Shown: positions 39,446 to 49,087, counted from the stretch's first letter. The stretch is 64,000 bases of DNA from an uncultured Pelagibacteraceae bacterium (GCA_902520685.1 CABYPE010000002.1:1-64000), one strand, 5' to 3'. Made by a program: numbers and translations. The notes: generated from the letters alone by a model not told the origin.

Positions 39446-40353
39446 TGTTTAAAGTTTTTGGCTTTTATAAATTTATTAAGATTAAATCATTAAAAAAAAA
39501 CAAAGCTCTTCTACAAAAATTTCTTACACTAAATAATATAAGTGGAACAATAATTATTGCCAAAGAAGGATTAAATGGGACAATATCTGGTCATATCAAA
39601 GATATAGATAAAACAATTAAAAAACTTAAATTTTTATTTTCATTTAAAGGCTTCGATAATAACAACGAGTCTAGATCTAAATTTCAACCATTTCATAAAC
39701 CTAAAGTAAAAATTAAAAAGGAAGTTGTCCCAATGAATTTGATATTAAATTCTAGAGAGAGAAATATTAAATCACATTTGGACCCAAAAGAATGGAATAA
39801 ACTAATTAAAGATAAAGACACATACATTATTGATACTAGAAAATCTTTTGAATACAAAGTTGGAACATTTAAAAAGTCGGTAAACCCAAATGTTAATAAT
39901 TTTAGAGATTTTCCAAAATACTTAAATAAACTTAAAAAAAATAAACCTGTAGCAATGTTTTGTACTGGAGGAATACGTTGTGAAAAAACTTCAGTTTATC
40001 TAAAAAAGAAGGGTTTTAAAAATATCTATCAATTAAATGGTGGGATCTTAAACTATCTCAAAAAAATTAACAAAAAAGAAAGTTTGTGGAAAGGTGAGTG
40101 TTTTGTTTTTGATAACAGAATTAGCCTTAAACACGGTTTAGAAATAGGCTCATATTCTATATGTAGCGGGTGTAGAATGCCAATTTCACCAAAAGACAAA
40201 AGATCTAAAAAATTTGAAGAAGGTGTTTCTTGTCCAAACTGCTATAACAACTTAACTGAGTCTCAAAAATCACGTTTTAGAATGAGACAAAGTCAGGTAT
40301 ACAAAGCAAAACAATCTGGAAAAAAATATATTTTTCAAAAAGAATTTAAATAA
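39445..40353 (+). CDS. trhO: tRNA uridine(34) hydroxylase, rhodanese domain
   Basis: 302 residues of the UPF0176 family, whose E. coli member hydroxylates U34 of certain tRNAs. An N-terminal acylphosphatase-like segment (IIIAKEGLNGTISG) precedes a rhodanese domain with the catalytic cysteine in MFCTGGIRCEKTS, followed by CWKGECFVFD-like and a C-terminal four-cysteine cluster (CSGCRMP, CPNC). It overlaps the O-methyltransferase gene by one base, which fits a shared hydroxylation-methylation path. Confidence 0.92.
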   Translation: MFKVFGFYKFIKIKSLKKNKALLQKFLTLNNISGTIIIAKEGLNGTISGHIKDIDKTIKKLKFLFSFKGFDNNNESRSKFQPFHKPKVKIKKEVVPMNLILNSRERNIKSHLDPKEWNKLIKDKDTYIIDTRKSFEYKVGTFKKSVNPNVNNFRDFPKYLNKLKKNKPVAMFCTGGIRCEKTSVYLKKKGFKNIYQLNGGILNYLKKINKKESLWKGECFVFDNRISLKHGLEIGSYSICSGCRMPISPKDKRSKKFEEGVSCPNCYNNLTESQKSRFRMRQSQVYKAKQSGKKYIFQKEFK

Positions 40354-40361
40354 GGATATTT

Positions 40362-41732
40362 TTGTCTACTTCATACAAGCTTACTAAAGATCCAATATGG
40401 TTTTTACTTCGTAAAGTCACAATACCTGCAAGTGTAGGGTCTCTATTTCAAACATTTTACAATCTAGTTGATACTTGGTTTGCAGGAAAAATCTCAGCAG
40501 AAGCAATAGGTGCGATAGCTAAATCATTTCCAATTTACTTTACTATAATTGCTGTTGGTGTTGGAATAGGTGCTGCTACTAATGCAATGATTGGTAATTC
40601 TATCGGTGAAAAAAAAGAGAGAGTTGCATCTATGTATATTGCACAATCTTTAATTTTTGCTTTGGTAATTTCAGTTTTAGTAACAATTTTTGGTTTAAAT
40701 GCATCAGATTATCTTCTGGGTATTATGGGATCAGACGCTGATGGAATAATATTAACTAGAGAATATTTGGATATCATATTTTATGGAACTTTCATTGTAC
40801 TGATCCAGATATCTTTGAATGGAACCTTAAACGCTCAAGGTGACACTAAAAGTTATAGAAATGTTTTAATATTTAGTTTTTTCTTAAATATTTTTTTAAA
40901 CCCTCTTTTTATATGGGGATATGGAATAATTCCTGCTTTTGGTATAGCTGGACTTGCTATAGCAACAGTAATTTCACAACTGATCGGAACAATCTATTTA
41001 GCTTATAAAGTTAATAACTGTAAAATTAGAGAATACTTAAAGATAGTATGTTTTATTCCTAAGTTTGAATACTTAAATCCTTTAACAAGGCAGTCGGTCC
41101 CTGTTATGTTTAGTATGTTATTTATTGGAGTAGGTATATTTAATATTCTATATTTCATTGGTCAGTTTGGTGATTTAGCAACAGCTGGTTATGGAGCAGC
41201 GTTAAGAGTGGAGCAAGTATTTTTACTTCCAGTTATTGGATTGAATACGGCAGTTCTTTCTATTGGTGGTCAAAACTTTGGAGCTAAGGCTTATGATAGA
41301 ATTAGAGAACTCTATACAAAGGCTCTGTTATTTGGTTCTTCATTTATGGTAATTGCTGGAATAATAATTTTTTTTGGTGCAGAATTTTTTGTCTCTTTAT
41401 TTACTGATAATCAAGAAGCAGTAAAACATGGTGCAATTTATTTAAAAGTTGCAGCTTTAATTGGACCAATTTATCCAGTGTTCTTTATTACTACAGCTGT
41501 ATTTCAGGCTGTTAAAAAACCACTATATAGTCTTTATTTAAGCATATTAAGATTAACTGCGTTTCCTTTTTTAAGTTTGTGGTATGTAATTAATATAAGA
41601 GGCGGCGACTATGAGGATATATTTTATACAATTATGGCGACTAATTGGGCAATGGGAATTGTTGTTTTAATATTTATTGGTTATTTTTTAAATAATGTAT
41701 TTAAACAAAATAAACCTCTTTTTAGTTATTAG
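40362..41732 (+). CDS. MATE-family multidrug/metabolite exporter
   Basis: Inner-membrane cation-coupled exporter, 456 residues, with about twelve membrane segments in two related halves. The first-helix pattern PASVGSLFQTFYNLVDTWFAG and the mid-protein repeat SVPVMFSMLF fit MATE proteins of the NorM/DinF superfamily. The start is TTG at 40362, with AAGG seven bases upstream, because no ATG lies ahead of helix 1. Substrate unknown. Its last 38 bases overlap the next gene. Confidence 0.9.
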   Translation: MSTSYKLTKDPIWFLLRKVTIPASVGSLFQTFYNLVDTWFAGKISAEAIGAIAKSFPIYFTIIAVGVGIGAATNAMIGNSIGEKKERVASMYIAQSLIFALVISVLVTIFGLNASDYLLGIMGSDADGIILTREYLDIIFYGTFIVLIQISLNGTLNAQGDTKSYRNVLIFSFFLNIFLNPLFIWGYGIIPAFGIAGLAIATVISQLIGTIYLAYKVNNCKIREYLKIVCFIPKFEYLNPLTRQSVPVMFSMLFIGVGIFNILYFIGQFGDLATAGYGAALRVEQVFLLPVIGLNTAVLSIGGQNFGAKAYDRIRELYTKALLFGSSFMVIAGIIIFFGAEFFVSLFTDNQEAVKHGAIYLKVAALIGPIYPVFFITTAVFQAVKKPLYSLYLSILRLTAFPFLSLWYVINIRGGDYEDIFYTIMATNWAMGIVVLIFIGYFLNNVFKQNKPLFSY

Positions 41733-42174
41733 TATTTGTCTAATATTTTTTTTCCTTACTTACAATGATGTTAAATCATATAAAATAAAAATTATTGATG
41801 GTGATACCATTCATTTAAATGGGGAAAAAATACGATTTACGGGTATAGACACTCCAGAACTTAAACAAATCTGCAATAAAGACAATAAAGTTATCCCATG
41901 TGGAATGGAAGCTAGACAACTATTAATTGATAAAATTGGCAAAAGTAAAGTAAGCTGTATAAGAGAAGGCAAAGATCAATATAAAAGAACTTTAGCTGAA
42001 TGTTTTGTAAATAATCTTAGTTTGTCATCCTATTTAGTAAGAAATGGTTATGCTTTTGCTTATAGAAAATATTCTAAAAAATTTATAGAAGACGAAAATT
42101 ATGCAAGAGTAAATAATCTTGGTATGTGGTCTATGAAGTTTGAATATCCATGGGATTATAGAAAAAAAAATTAA
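41695..42174 (+). CDS. Secreted thermonuclease-like (SNase) nuclease
   Basis: 159 residues with a hydrophobic N-terminal segment (residues 7-23), a signal peptide or anchor. The OB-fold nuclease core is recognised by IIDGDTIHL, RFTGIDTPELKQ with metal-site acids and arginine, and the RNGYAFAYRKYSKKF block near the end. It probably degrades nucleic acid outside the inner membrane. It starts 38 bases inside the MATE gene and ends overlapping the convergent ABC permease gene by four bases. Confidence 0.88.
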   Translation: MYLNKINLFLVISICLIFFFLTYNDVKSYKIKIIDGDTIHLNGEKIRFTGIDTPELKQICNKDNKVIPCGMEARQLLIDKIGKSKVSCIREGKDQYKRTLAECFVNNLSLSSYLVRNGYAFAYRKYSKKFIEDENYARVNNLGMWSMKFEYPWDYRKKN

Positions 42175-42902
42175 TCTTTTTTTAACTTCTTCTCGAGTTT
42201 CCTTACAAAATAGGAAACTATTAATATCAAAATAAGATATTCTAGTATCAAAAAAGTGTATATTTCAAGTGGTCTATAAGTTGTAACTACTAACTCATTT
42301 GCTTTCCTGGTTAGATCCCCAATACCAATTATTGATACCAAAGAGGACATTTTTAATACATAAACAAATTGATTTCCAATAGCTGGTAAAATATTTTTGA
42401 TAGCTTGAGGTAAAATGACTAATCTCAATTTTCTAAAAAAATTTAAACCTAAAGAGCTTCCAGCTTCCCATTGAGCTTTTTTAATTGAATTTATTCCAGC
42501 TCTAAATATTTCAGCTTGAAATGCACTCTCGCTTATTGATAGAGCAATAATGCCGGAGACAAAAGGGCTAAAGCTTATTCCGGTCATTATTGGAAGACCA
42601 TAATAAATCCATAGGATTAAGACTAGAAGAGGGATTGCTCTTACAATTTCAACATATCCAATATTTAGGTAAGTTAAAAATTTATTTTTTGCTAAAGAAG
42701 GAACAGCAACGATAAAACCAATGACCATTGAAATAGTTATTGAAACAACAGAAATATAAATTGTTGTAGTTAGCCCACTTAACAAAAATTTAAGATTTGT
42801 TAATCCCTCAACATTATTTGGAGATAGAATTAACCAATTAAGCTCATTTTTACCGCATGAGGTTAAAGGTAGTATCAGAAGTAAAAAAAATAAATTTTTC
42901 AC
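42171..42902 (-). CDS. Polar amino acid type ABC transporter permease with lipobox-like N-terminus
   Basis: 243 residues. The HisM/GlnP family inner-membrane permease is shown by the GLTTTIYISVVSI helix, the EAA-type loop EAGSSLGLNFFRKLRLVILPQAI and about five membrane helices. The first 16 residues look like a lipoprotein signal: hydrophobic MKNLFFLLLILP then L-T-S-C with C16, which is unusual for a permease. It lies 40 bases after the substrate-binding gene. No ATPase gene is adjacent, so an ATPase encoded elsewhere must be shared. Confidence 0.88.
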   Translation of the reverse strand: MKNLFFLLLILPLTSCGKNELNWLILSPNNVEGLTNLKFLLSGLTTTIYISVVSITISMVIGFIVAVPSLAKNKFLTYLNIGYVEIVRAIPLLVLILWIYYGLPIMTGISFSPFVSGIIALSISESAFQAEIFRAGINSIKKAQWEAGSSLGLNFFRKLRLVILPQAIKNILPAIGNQFVYVLKMSSLVSIIGIGDLTRKANELVVTTYRPLEIYTFLILEYLILILIVSYFVRKLEKKLKKD

Positions 42903-42942
42903 TCTCCGATTTATAAAGAATTAAAAATTAATTACTAATTGA

Positions 42943-43710
42943 TTATAAACTTTTTAAATTATATTTAGCTAGTAATTTAGTAAAGAAGCCCGATGTTTTT
43001 TTCTTCTTTATCCAGTCATTAACATAATTATTCCATTTATCATCACCTTTTGGAACCATCATTGCTAAGAAAGCTGGATTTTTTTCTCCATCAGGAACTA
43101 TGGCTAATTGCTGGTATTTGATTATTAATTTATTTGCTTCAGTTGAACTTGTAATATTTCCATCTGCTCTTCCAGCTAAAACTTCTTGAAAGTCTCTTGC
43201 TGGTGCTTCAACTGAATTCAATTTGGATTTTGGAAAGAATTCTTTTGCCTTTTCTTCTTGAGAAGTACCAAGTGTTGTAGCAATTGTTACATTAGAATTG
43301 TTAAGCGAGTCCCAAGTTGAAAATTTATTTAAATTCTTTTTAAGAACTAATGGAACAGTTCCATATTTATAATAAGTATCTGTAAATCCAGCTACTTCAG
43401 CTCTTTTTGGAGTTTTTGTTACACTTGTTGATATATCATATCTTTCGGATGTGATGCCAGAAACTATAGTTTTCCATTCTGCAGGTACAAACTCAACTTT
43501 AACACCCATATCTTTCGCCAGTTCGTTCATTACATCAATATCAAATCCTTTATATTTATTGGTTGCTGGGTCTTTCATTGTCATTGGATCCCAGTCTCCA
43601 GTTGTACCAACTTTTAAAACTCCATTGGATAAGATTTTATCTAGATTTGACTCAGCGTTTAAAGAAAAGGGTAAAAGAGCAAATATTGCCAATATTAATA
43701 ATTTTTTCAT
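42943..43710 (-). CDS. ABC transporter periplasmic substrate-binding protein, family 3
   Basis: 255 residues with a clear signal peptide ([19 protein letters not shown], cut near residue 20). The bacterial family 3 solute-binding fold starts at [20 protein letters not shown], with [17 protein letters not shown] and the hinge region [12 protein letters not shown]. The opening also resembles periplasmic cyclohexadienyl dehydratase (PheC), a catalytic offshoot of this fold, so an enzyme role cannot be excluded. The permease next door makes transport more likely. It begins 34 bases after soxG on the same strand, suggesting a link to methylated glycine uptake or to a related amine. Confidence 0.85.
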   Translation of the reverse strand: MKKLLILAIFALLPFSLNAESNLDKILSNGVLKVGTTGDWDPMTMKDPATNKYKGFDIDVMNELAKDMGVKVEFVPAEWKTIVSGITSERYDISTSVTKTPKRAEVAGFTDTYYKYGTVPLVLKKNLNKFSTWDSLNNSNVTIATTLGTSQEEKAKEFFPKSKLNSVEAPARDFQEVLAGRADGNITSSTEANKLIIKYQQLAIVPDGEKNPAFLAMMVPKGDDKWNNYVNDWIKKKKTSGFFTKLLAKYNLKSL

Positions 43711-43744
43711 ACTTATTGTTAACTGATTTAGAAATGAATTGTGA

Positions 43745-44308
43745 CTATAATCTTGACGCAGCGTCGTTCATCCAAGAAAACAAATGTTGTGAAAATGAAC
43801 GTCTAACAAATAAATTTAGAGTATTTTTATCTTGATTATGAACAATTATATCAATTTTAGACAAGATTGTTTGTGTTACAGCACCTTTTTTATTTTGAAA
43901 ATCATTAAAATTAAATGGTGAACCGGTCTGAAATAATTCATAAATCTTATTTCCTTTAAGATTAATCATAACAAATTGATCAGTAACATCTGTAACAGCA
44001 CCAAGATTTAATTTTGAAATACTTTTATTTAATAGTTTTTCAGTTTCATAAGTATTCGTGTTTTCATCAACAGGTTCATTAGAAAAAATCATCCACTCAT
44101 CAGGACTTAACCAAAGAGCAGTTAATTTATCACTTTGAGTAGAGGTATTTGCTTCAGTTGGTAAAATAATATTTAATGATTTACCAATTGCAGAAATAAA
44201 TTCTCTTTTTTTACCCCTTATAACCAATTTCATTATTGGTTTAATTTCTTTCATCTGAAGATCTTGTAATAATGTTTGTTCAGGTAGAGCTTGATTATAA
44301 TTAAGCAT
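43745..44308 (-). CDS. soxG: Sarcosine oxidase gamma subunit
   Basis: 187 residues, the least conserved subunit of heterotetrameric sarcosine oxidase. It has [14 protein letters not shown], the [24 protein letters not shown] block and the [12 protein letters not shown] end typical of SoxG, a GcvT-related fold. It overlaps soxA by eight bases in the order B-D-A-G seen in characterised operons. Confidence 0.88.
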   Translation of the reverse strand: MLNYNQALPEQTLLQDLQMKEIKPIMKLVIRGKKREFISAIGKSLNIILPTEANTSTQSDKLTALWLSPDEWMIFSNEPVDENTNTYETEKLLNKSISKLNLGAVTDVTDQFVMINLKGNKIYELFQTGSPFNFNDFQNKKGAVTQTILSKIDIIVHNQDKNTLNLFVRRSFSQHLFSWMNDAASRL

Positions 44309-47306
44309 TTAATCTTTTGTTCTCCTTATCTAAGAAAACTGGATCAGCAACAGTTACATTTATATTCTTTTTTTCCATCGGTATTATCAATTTTTGTCCC
44401 ATCATATTTTTTCCACCTCTAACAACACCTAAAGCTATAGATTTTTTAAGGTTGGGACTGTAATAGCTCGATGTTACATGACCTAACATTTCTATAGGTG
44501 ATTTATTTATATCAGCAACTATTTGTGCTCCTTCTTCTAATACTTCATTAGGATTATCAGTTAATAATCCAACTAGTTGTTTTCTATCTTTTCTAATAGT
44601 GTCTGATCTATATAATGATCTTTTCCCAATAAAATCGTACTTCTTTTTACTTACAATCCAATCCATTTGTAAATCAATTGGTGTCATAGTTGCATCTGTA
44701 TCTTGACCAACAATTATAAAACCTTTTTCAGCCCGAAGTAAGTGCATTGTCTCAGTTCCGTATGGTGTAATATTAAAATCTGTTCCTGCTTCCATACATT
44801 TTTCCCAAACTGATTTACCATAATTAGCCTGGACATTAATTTCATAACTATGTTCTCCTGTGAAACTAATTCTCATAACTCTGCAATTAATTTTACCAAT
44901 TTTTGCATTCTTAAATGACATATGTGTAAAGCTTTCGTCTGAAAAATCTAAATCTGGAATAACCTCACTTACAATTTTTTTACTATTTGGACCACAAACA
45001 CTCACTGTTGCAAAATGATCTGTTACCGAAGTTAAATAAACATCTAATTCAGGCCATTCTGTTTGTAGGTAATCTTCCAATTTACCCATTACATTAGCTG
45101 CCCCACCTGTTGTTGTTGTCATAATATAATGATTTTCACCTAATCGAGTAGTAACACCATCATCGTAAACCATACCATCATCATTGAGCATCAGACCATA
45201 TCGACATTTACCAACTGCAAGTTTTGACCAAGCATTTGTGTAAACACGATTTAAAAATTCAGAAGCATCAGTTCCTTGAATATCAATTTTACCAAGAGTA
45301 GACGCATCCAAAATTCCAGCACTTTCCCTTGCTGCTTTACTTTCTCTTTGGACAGCTTCGTGCATACTTTCATTTTCTTTTGGATAATACCAAGCTCTTT
45401 TCCATTGGCCTACATTTTCAAACTCTGCTTTATGTTCAGCATGCCAATCGTGGATTGGAGTTTTTCTAAATATATCAAAATATTCTCCAATATTTCTTCC
45501 AACTATAGTTCCGAATGTTAAAGGAGTGTAGGGTGGTCTAAAAGTTGTAGTACCTAGCTCACCCATTTTAGCTCCAGCAATTTCTGAAATAATTCCAAGA
45601 GCATGCATATTTCCTAGTTTACCTTGATCTGTTCCCATTCCTGTGGTTGTGTATCTTTTAACGTGTTCGATTGATCTAAAACCTTCTCTTAAAGCTAATT
45701 TAATATCTTTTGCGGTTGCATCATTTTGATAATCTACAAAAGATTTTGTTTTACCCAAAATTTTATCTGATGGTAATAGCCAAATGTTTCTTTTTGATTT
45801 GTTAGTCGAGGATGAAATCTCTAAGTTATCATATTCAGTATTTTCTATATTTAAATAATCAATTAATGATTTTGGAGTATTTATTAAAATTTCATCTAAA
45901 GTAAAATCACCATTACATGCCCCAATACTTAATTGATCTGATGGATAAATATTTGGTATAAACACTTGATCATCTTCTCTAAATTTTAATTTTCCTCCAG
46001 ATTGAGTAAATAAATGAACTGCTGGTGTCCATCCTCCAGAGACACCTAGACAATCACAAGATAAAACTGTTTTAGAACCTACAACTTTTTGTCCATCTTT
46101 AGAAAGGGGCATTATAGAAATTTTATTAATTCTCTTATAACCAGAAGTATCTGTTACTGTGTAACCTTTAAAAATCTTAATATTATTTTTTTCTACTTCA
46201 TAAATAAGTTTAGAATTCACTTCCTCTCTATTATCAATTATAGCCTCAATATTAATTCCTTTTTGAATAAGACTAATAGCTGTCTCATATGCACTATCAT
46301 TATTAGTAAAAAGGATATTTTTTTCACCACAAGCTACTCCAAAATAGTCAGAATATCTTTTAATTGCTGAAGAAAGTAAGATTCCTGGACGATCATTGTT
46401 ATCAAATATCATAGGCCTTTCTATTGATCCCGTAGCTGTGATTACTTTTTTGGCTCTTATTTTAAGTAGCTTGTGTCTTGTTTTATCTTTTCTTTGATTA
46501 ATAGGTAAATGATCAGTCAAACTTTCACGTGCCAATAAGAAATTATAACCATGATAAGCAGCAACACTTGTCCTTGTTTTTATCTCTAAATTTTTTAATT
46601 TCTTTATTTCATTGATTTCTTTTTCTAACCAAGAACCTGAATTCTGATTATTAATTTTAAAATGATCTGAATCTTGGTATATAGTAGAACCTCCAAGATT
46701 TGGTTTTTCTTCTAATAAGATTGTCCTTAAACCATTTTTAGCAGCTACTTTAGCAGCCATGATTCCTGAAATACCAGCTCCAATTATCAAAACATCACAA
46801 TGAATATATTTATGCTCATAAATATCTGGATCTGGTTTAGTTGGTGATTTACCTAAACCTGCAGATCTTCTTATGAAATATTCATATTTTTCCCAAAAAC
46901 TTGCAGGCCACATAAAAGTTTTATAATAAAATCCCGCAGGCAGTAGCGGTGATAAAAGATTGTTAATTCCACCAATATCAAAGTTTACACTTGGCCAGCA
47001 ATTTTGACTTGAAGCTTCTAACCCTTCATATATTTCAATTTCAGTTGCTCTGACATTGGGTTCTGTTCTAGATGAATCATTATGTAGTTGGACAATAGCA
47101 TTTGGTTCCTCTGAACCAGCAGTCATAATACCTCTTGGTCTATGGTATTTAAAACTTCTTCCAACTAAATGAATATTATTTGCTAAAAGAGCAGAGGCTA
47201 GTGTATCACCTTTAAAACCATAATAAGTTGATCTATTAAATTTAAATGAAATTCTATAAGTTTCATCGATTGCTTTTCCTGTTTTTACTCTTAAATTTTT
47301 TGTCAT
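44301..47306 (-). CDS. soxA: Sarcosine oxidase alpha subunit
   Basis: 1001 residues, full length. Order: an N-terminal ferredoxin-like domain without the full iron-sulfur cysteine set (residues about 10-100, FKGDTLASALLANN), an NAD-binding region starting at CDVLIIGAGISGIMAA near 175, and from about 610 a GcvT/aminomethyltransferase domain (TGMGTDQGKLGNM, GEHSYEINV, LRAEKGFIIVGQDTD). The GcvT part takes the formaldehyde equivalent onto tetrahydrofolate, giving methylene-THF. In carbon-limited oceanic cells this pathway oxidises the sarcosine arising from glycine betaine. Confidence 0.95.
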   Translation of the reverse strand: MTKNLRVKTGKAIDETYRISFKFNRSTYYGFKGDTLASALLANNIHLVGRSFKYHRPRGIMTAGSEEPNAIVQLHNDSSRTEPNVRATEIEIYEGLEASSQNCWPSVNFDIGGINNLLSPLLPAGFYYKTFMWPASFWEKYEYFIRRSAGLGKSPTKPDPDIYEHKYIHCDVLIIGAGISGIMAAKVAAKNGLRTILLEEKPNLGGSTIYQDSDHFKINNQNSGSWLEKEINEIKKLKNLEIKTRTSVAAYHGYNFLLARESLTDHLPINQRKDKTRHKLLKIRAKKVITATGSIERPMIFDNNDRPGILLSSAIKRYSDYFGVACGEKNILFTNNDSAYETAISLIQKGINIEAIIDNREEVNSKLIYEVEKNNIKIFKGYTVTDTSGYKRINKISIMPLSKDGQKVVGSKTVLSCDCLGVSGGWTPAVHLFTQSGGKLKFREDDQVFIPNIYPSDQLSIGACNGDFTLDEILINTPKSLIDYLNIENTEYDNLEISSSTNKSKRNIWLLPSDKILGKTKSFVDYQNDATAKDIKLALREGFRSIEHVKRYTTTGMGTDQGKLGNMHALGIISEIAGAKMGELGTTTFRPPYTPLTFGTIVGRNIGEYFDIFRKTPIHDWHAEHKAEFENVGQWKRAWYYPKENESMHEAVQRESKAARESAGILDASTLGKIDIQGTDASEFLNRVYTNAWSKLAVGKCRYGLMLNDDGMVYDDGVTTRLGENHYIMTTTTGGAANVMGKLEDYLQTEWPELDVYLTSVTDHFATVSVCGPNSKKIVSEVIPDLDFSDESFTHMSFKNAKIGKINCRVMRISFTGEHSYEINVQANYGKSVWEKCMEAGTDFNITPYGTETMHLLRAEKGFIIVGQDTDATMTPIDLQMDWIVSKKKYDFIGKRSLYRSDTIRKDRKQLVGLLTDNPNEVLEEGAQIVADINKSPIEMLGHVTSSYYSPNLKKSIALGVVRGGKNMMGQKLIIPMEKKNINVTVADPVFLDKENKRLNA

Positions 47307-47309
47307 TAA

Positions 47310-47585
47310 TTATTCTATAGGTGGTTTTTCACCCATCTTATAAACTGCTTTTATTTCATCATTTGAAGTATCACGAACCATATTAAACCACTTTCTACAT
47401 CCATGTGAATGGTTCCATCTTTCAAACTGTATTCCTTTAATATTTTTTCTCATAAAAAGATATTCTGCCCACTCATCATCACTAAGTTCAGTAGGCTGTT
47501 TAGGTCTTACGATATGTGCTTCACCACCAGCTTTAAATTCACTTTGTTCTCTTTCTCCACAATACGGACAATTAATTATAAACAT
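47310..47585 (-). CDS. soxD: Sarcosine oxidase delta subunit
   Basis: 91 residues. The zinc-ribbon CPYCGEREQSEF at the N-terminus, RPKQPTELSDDEWAEYLFMRKN and the HSHGCRKWFN segment with the later Cys/His ligands are diagnostic of SoxD. It overlaps soxB by one base and ends three bases before soxA. Confidence 0.94.
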   Translation of the reverse strand: MFIINCPYCGEREQSEFKAGGEAHIVRPKQPTELSDDEWAEYLFMRKNIKGIQFERWNHSHGCRKWFNMVRDTSNDEIKAVYKMGEKPPIE

Positions 47586-48838
47586 TAGTGTGCTACAGCT
47601 GCTGCACCATGTTCGTCCACAAGATCACCACTAACGAATCTGTTTATGTTAAAAGCAGCATTTAGTTTGTGAGGTTCATCATTAGCTATAGTATGAGCAA
47701 ATAAATCACCTGATCCAGGTGTTGCTTTAAACCCTCCAGTTCCCCAACCACAATTAAAATACAAACCTTTAATAGAAGTTTTGCTTATTATTGGACTAGC
47801 ATCAGGACAAATATCAACAATTCCTCCCCATTGTCTTAACATTCTCATTCGACTGAATATTGGATATAATTCTAAAATCGCATTTAAAGTTCCCTCAACA
47901 ATGTCATGACTTCCTTTTTGAGAGTAAGACACATAATCATCAGTTCCAGCGCCAATCACCAGCTCTCCCTTGTCAGATTGACTAACATAAGCATGAACAG
48001 CATTAGACATAACAACAGTATCAATAATTGGTTTAACAGGTTCAGAAACTAAAGCTTGTAAAGGTTTACTTTCTAGTGGAAGTTTTAAACCTGCCATATT
48101 TGCAATAACACTTGAATGTCCAGCTGCAGCAACACCAATTTTATTTGTTTTTATAAAACCTTTTGTTGTTTCTAAGCCTTCAACAGTATCGCCATTTCTT
48201 TTGATACCCTTAACTTCACAATTTTGAATAATATCAACACCCATTTCATCAGCACCTCTTGCATAGCCCCAAGCAACAGCATCATGCCTTGCAGTACCAG
48301 CTCTTCTTTGTAAAGTTCCTCCTAAAACAGGATATCTTATGTCTGGAGATGTATTAATTATTGGGCAAAATTTTTTAACTTCATCAGTTGATAAATAGAC
48401 AGCATCAATACCATTCAATCGATTAGCATGAGTTCTTCTTTTTAAATCTCTAACATCCTGAAGGTTATGAGCTAAATTCATAACTCCTCTTTGACTAAAC
48501 ATTATATTATAATTTAATTCTTGTGATAATCCTTCCCAGATTTTTAAAGCATGATCATAAAGACCTGCACTTGCATCCCATAAATAATTTGATCTTATAA
48601 TTGTTGTATTTCTTCCAGTGTTACCACCACCAATCCATCCTTTTTCTAAGACAGCAATATTTTTCATATTATGCTTTTTTGCTAAGTAATAAGCAGTAGC
48701 TAAACCATGACCTCCACCACCAACAATAACAGCTTCATATTCTTTTTTAGGTGTAGGATCTTTCCATGCTTTCCCCCAATTCTCATGGTAAGAAAATGCA
48801 TTTTTGATAAGTGAAAAAATTGAGTATTTTTTTTTCAT
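47585..48838 (-). CDS. soxB: Sarcosine oxidase beta subunit
   Basis: FAD/FMN-bearing subunit that oxidises sarcosine to glycine, formaldehyde and H2O2. I choose the ATG at 48838 (417 residues); the frame opens eleven codons earlier at 48871 but those codons add a non-family extension. The dinucleotide motif [21 protein letters not shown], then [40 protein letters not shown] and the C-terminal blocks match SoxB. First gene of the operon; a TATAAA on its strand lies at 48857-48862 with a poor -35. Homologous dimethylglycine-type enzymes are possible. Confidence 0.95.
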   Translation of the reverse strand: MKKKYSIFSLIKNAFSYHENWGKAWKDPTPKKEYEAVIVGGGGHGLATAYYLAKKHNMKNIAVLEKGWIGGGNTGRNTTIIRSNYLWDASAGLYDHALKIWEGLSQELNYNIMFSQRGVMNLAHNLQDVRDLKRRTHANRLNGIDAVYLSTDEVKKFCPIINTSPDIRYPVLGGTLQRRAGTARHDAVAWGYARGADEMGVDIIQNCEVKGIKRNGDTVEGLETTKGFIKTNKIGVAAAGHSSVIANMAGLKLPLESKPLQALVSEPVKPIIDTVVMSNAVHAYVSQSDKGELVIGAGTDDYVSYSQKGSHDIVEGTLNAILELYPIFSRMRMLRQWGGIVDICPDASPIISKTSIKGLYFNCGWGTGGFKATPGSGDLFAHTIANDEPHKLNAAFNINRFVSGDLVDEHGAAAVAH

Positions 48839-48901
48839 ATAATTTTGAATAATTACTTTATAAATACACAATATTCAATACAATCAAAAGTACCAAAATA
48901 T

Positions 48902-48993
48902 GGAAGAGTGGGTGAGAGGCTTAAACCAGTCGTTTGCTAAATGACCGTGCGAGGAAACTTGTACCGAGGGTTCGAATCCCTCCTCTTCCGCCA
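48902..48993 (+). tRNA. tRNA-Ser (anticodon GCU), CCA encoded
   Basis: A 92-base cloverleaf. The acceptor arm GGAAGAG (48902-48908) pairs with CTCTTCC (48983-48989), followed by G and an encoded CCA (48991-48993). The anticodon loop TTGCTAA gives anticodon GCT, reading AGC/AGT serine codons, on a GTCGT/ATGAC stem. The long variable arm and the TTCGAAT T-loop are those of a class II serine tRNA. It lies alone between divergent soxB and asnB. Confidence 0.96.
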
Positions 48994-49059
48994 GTAAATT
49001 ACTTTTTAATCTCAAAATTGAAAAAACAATAATTTAATAAAAAATTAAAAAGTCGATTT

Positions 49060-49072
49060 TAAATTTCAAAAT
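49060..49072 (+). repeat. 13-base direct repeat, left copy
   Basis: TAAATTTCAAAAT, located 16 bases ahead of the asnB start. An identical copy lies at 52731-52743, just after the last gene of the asnB cluster, so the two copies bracket the three-gene unit. The motif is AT-rich and low in information, so chance is possible. Confidence 0.5.
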
Positions 49073-49087
49073 GATACAACGATCATC

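Noticed and set aside
43451-43835. Two plus-strand open frames opposite the binding-protein gene
   Set aside because: Antisense to a gene with clear signal peptide and family motifs; no support.
46089-46370. 93-codon plus-strand frame inside soxA
   Set aside because: Antisense to the conserved soxA; low complexity Ile/Asn/Phe-rich translation.
49041-49066. Small inverted repeat TTAAAA-N6-TTTTAA ahead of asnB
   Set aside because: Six A/T pairs are expected often in a sequence this AT-rich; not a convincing terminator or operator.
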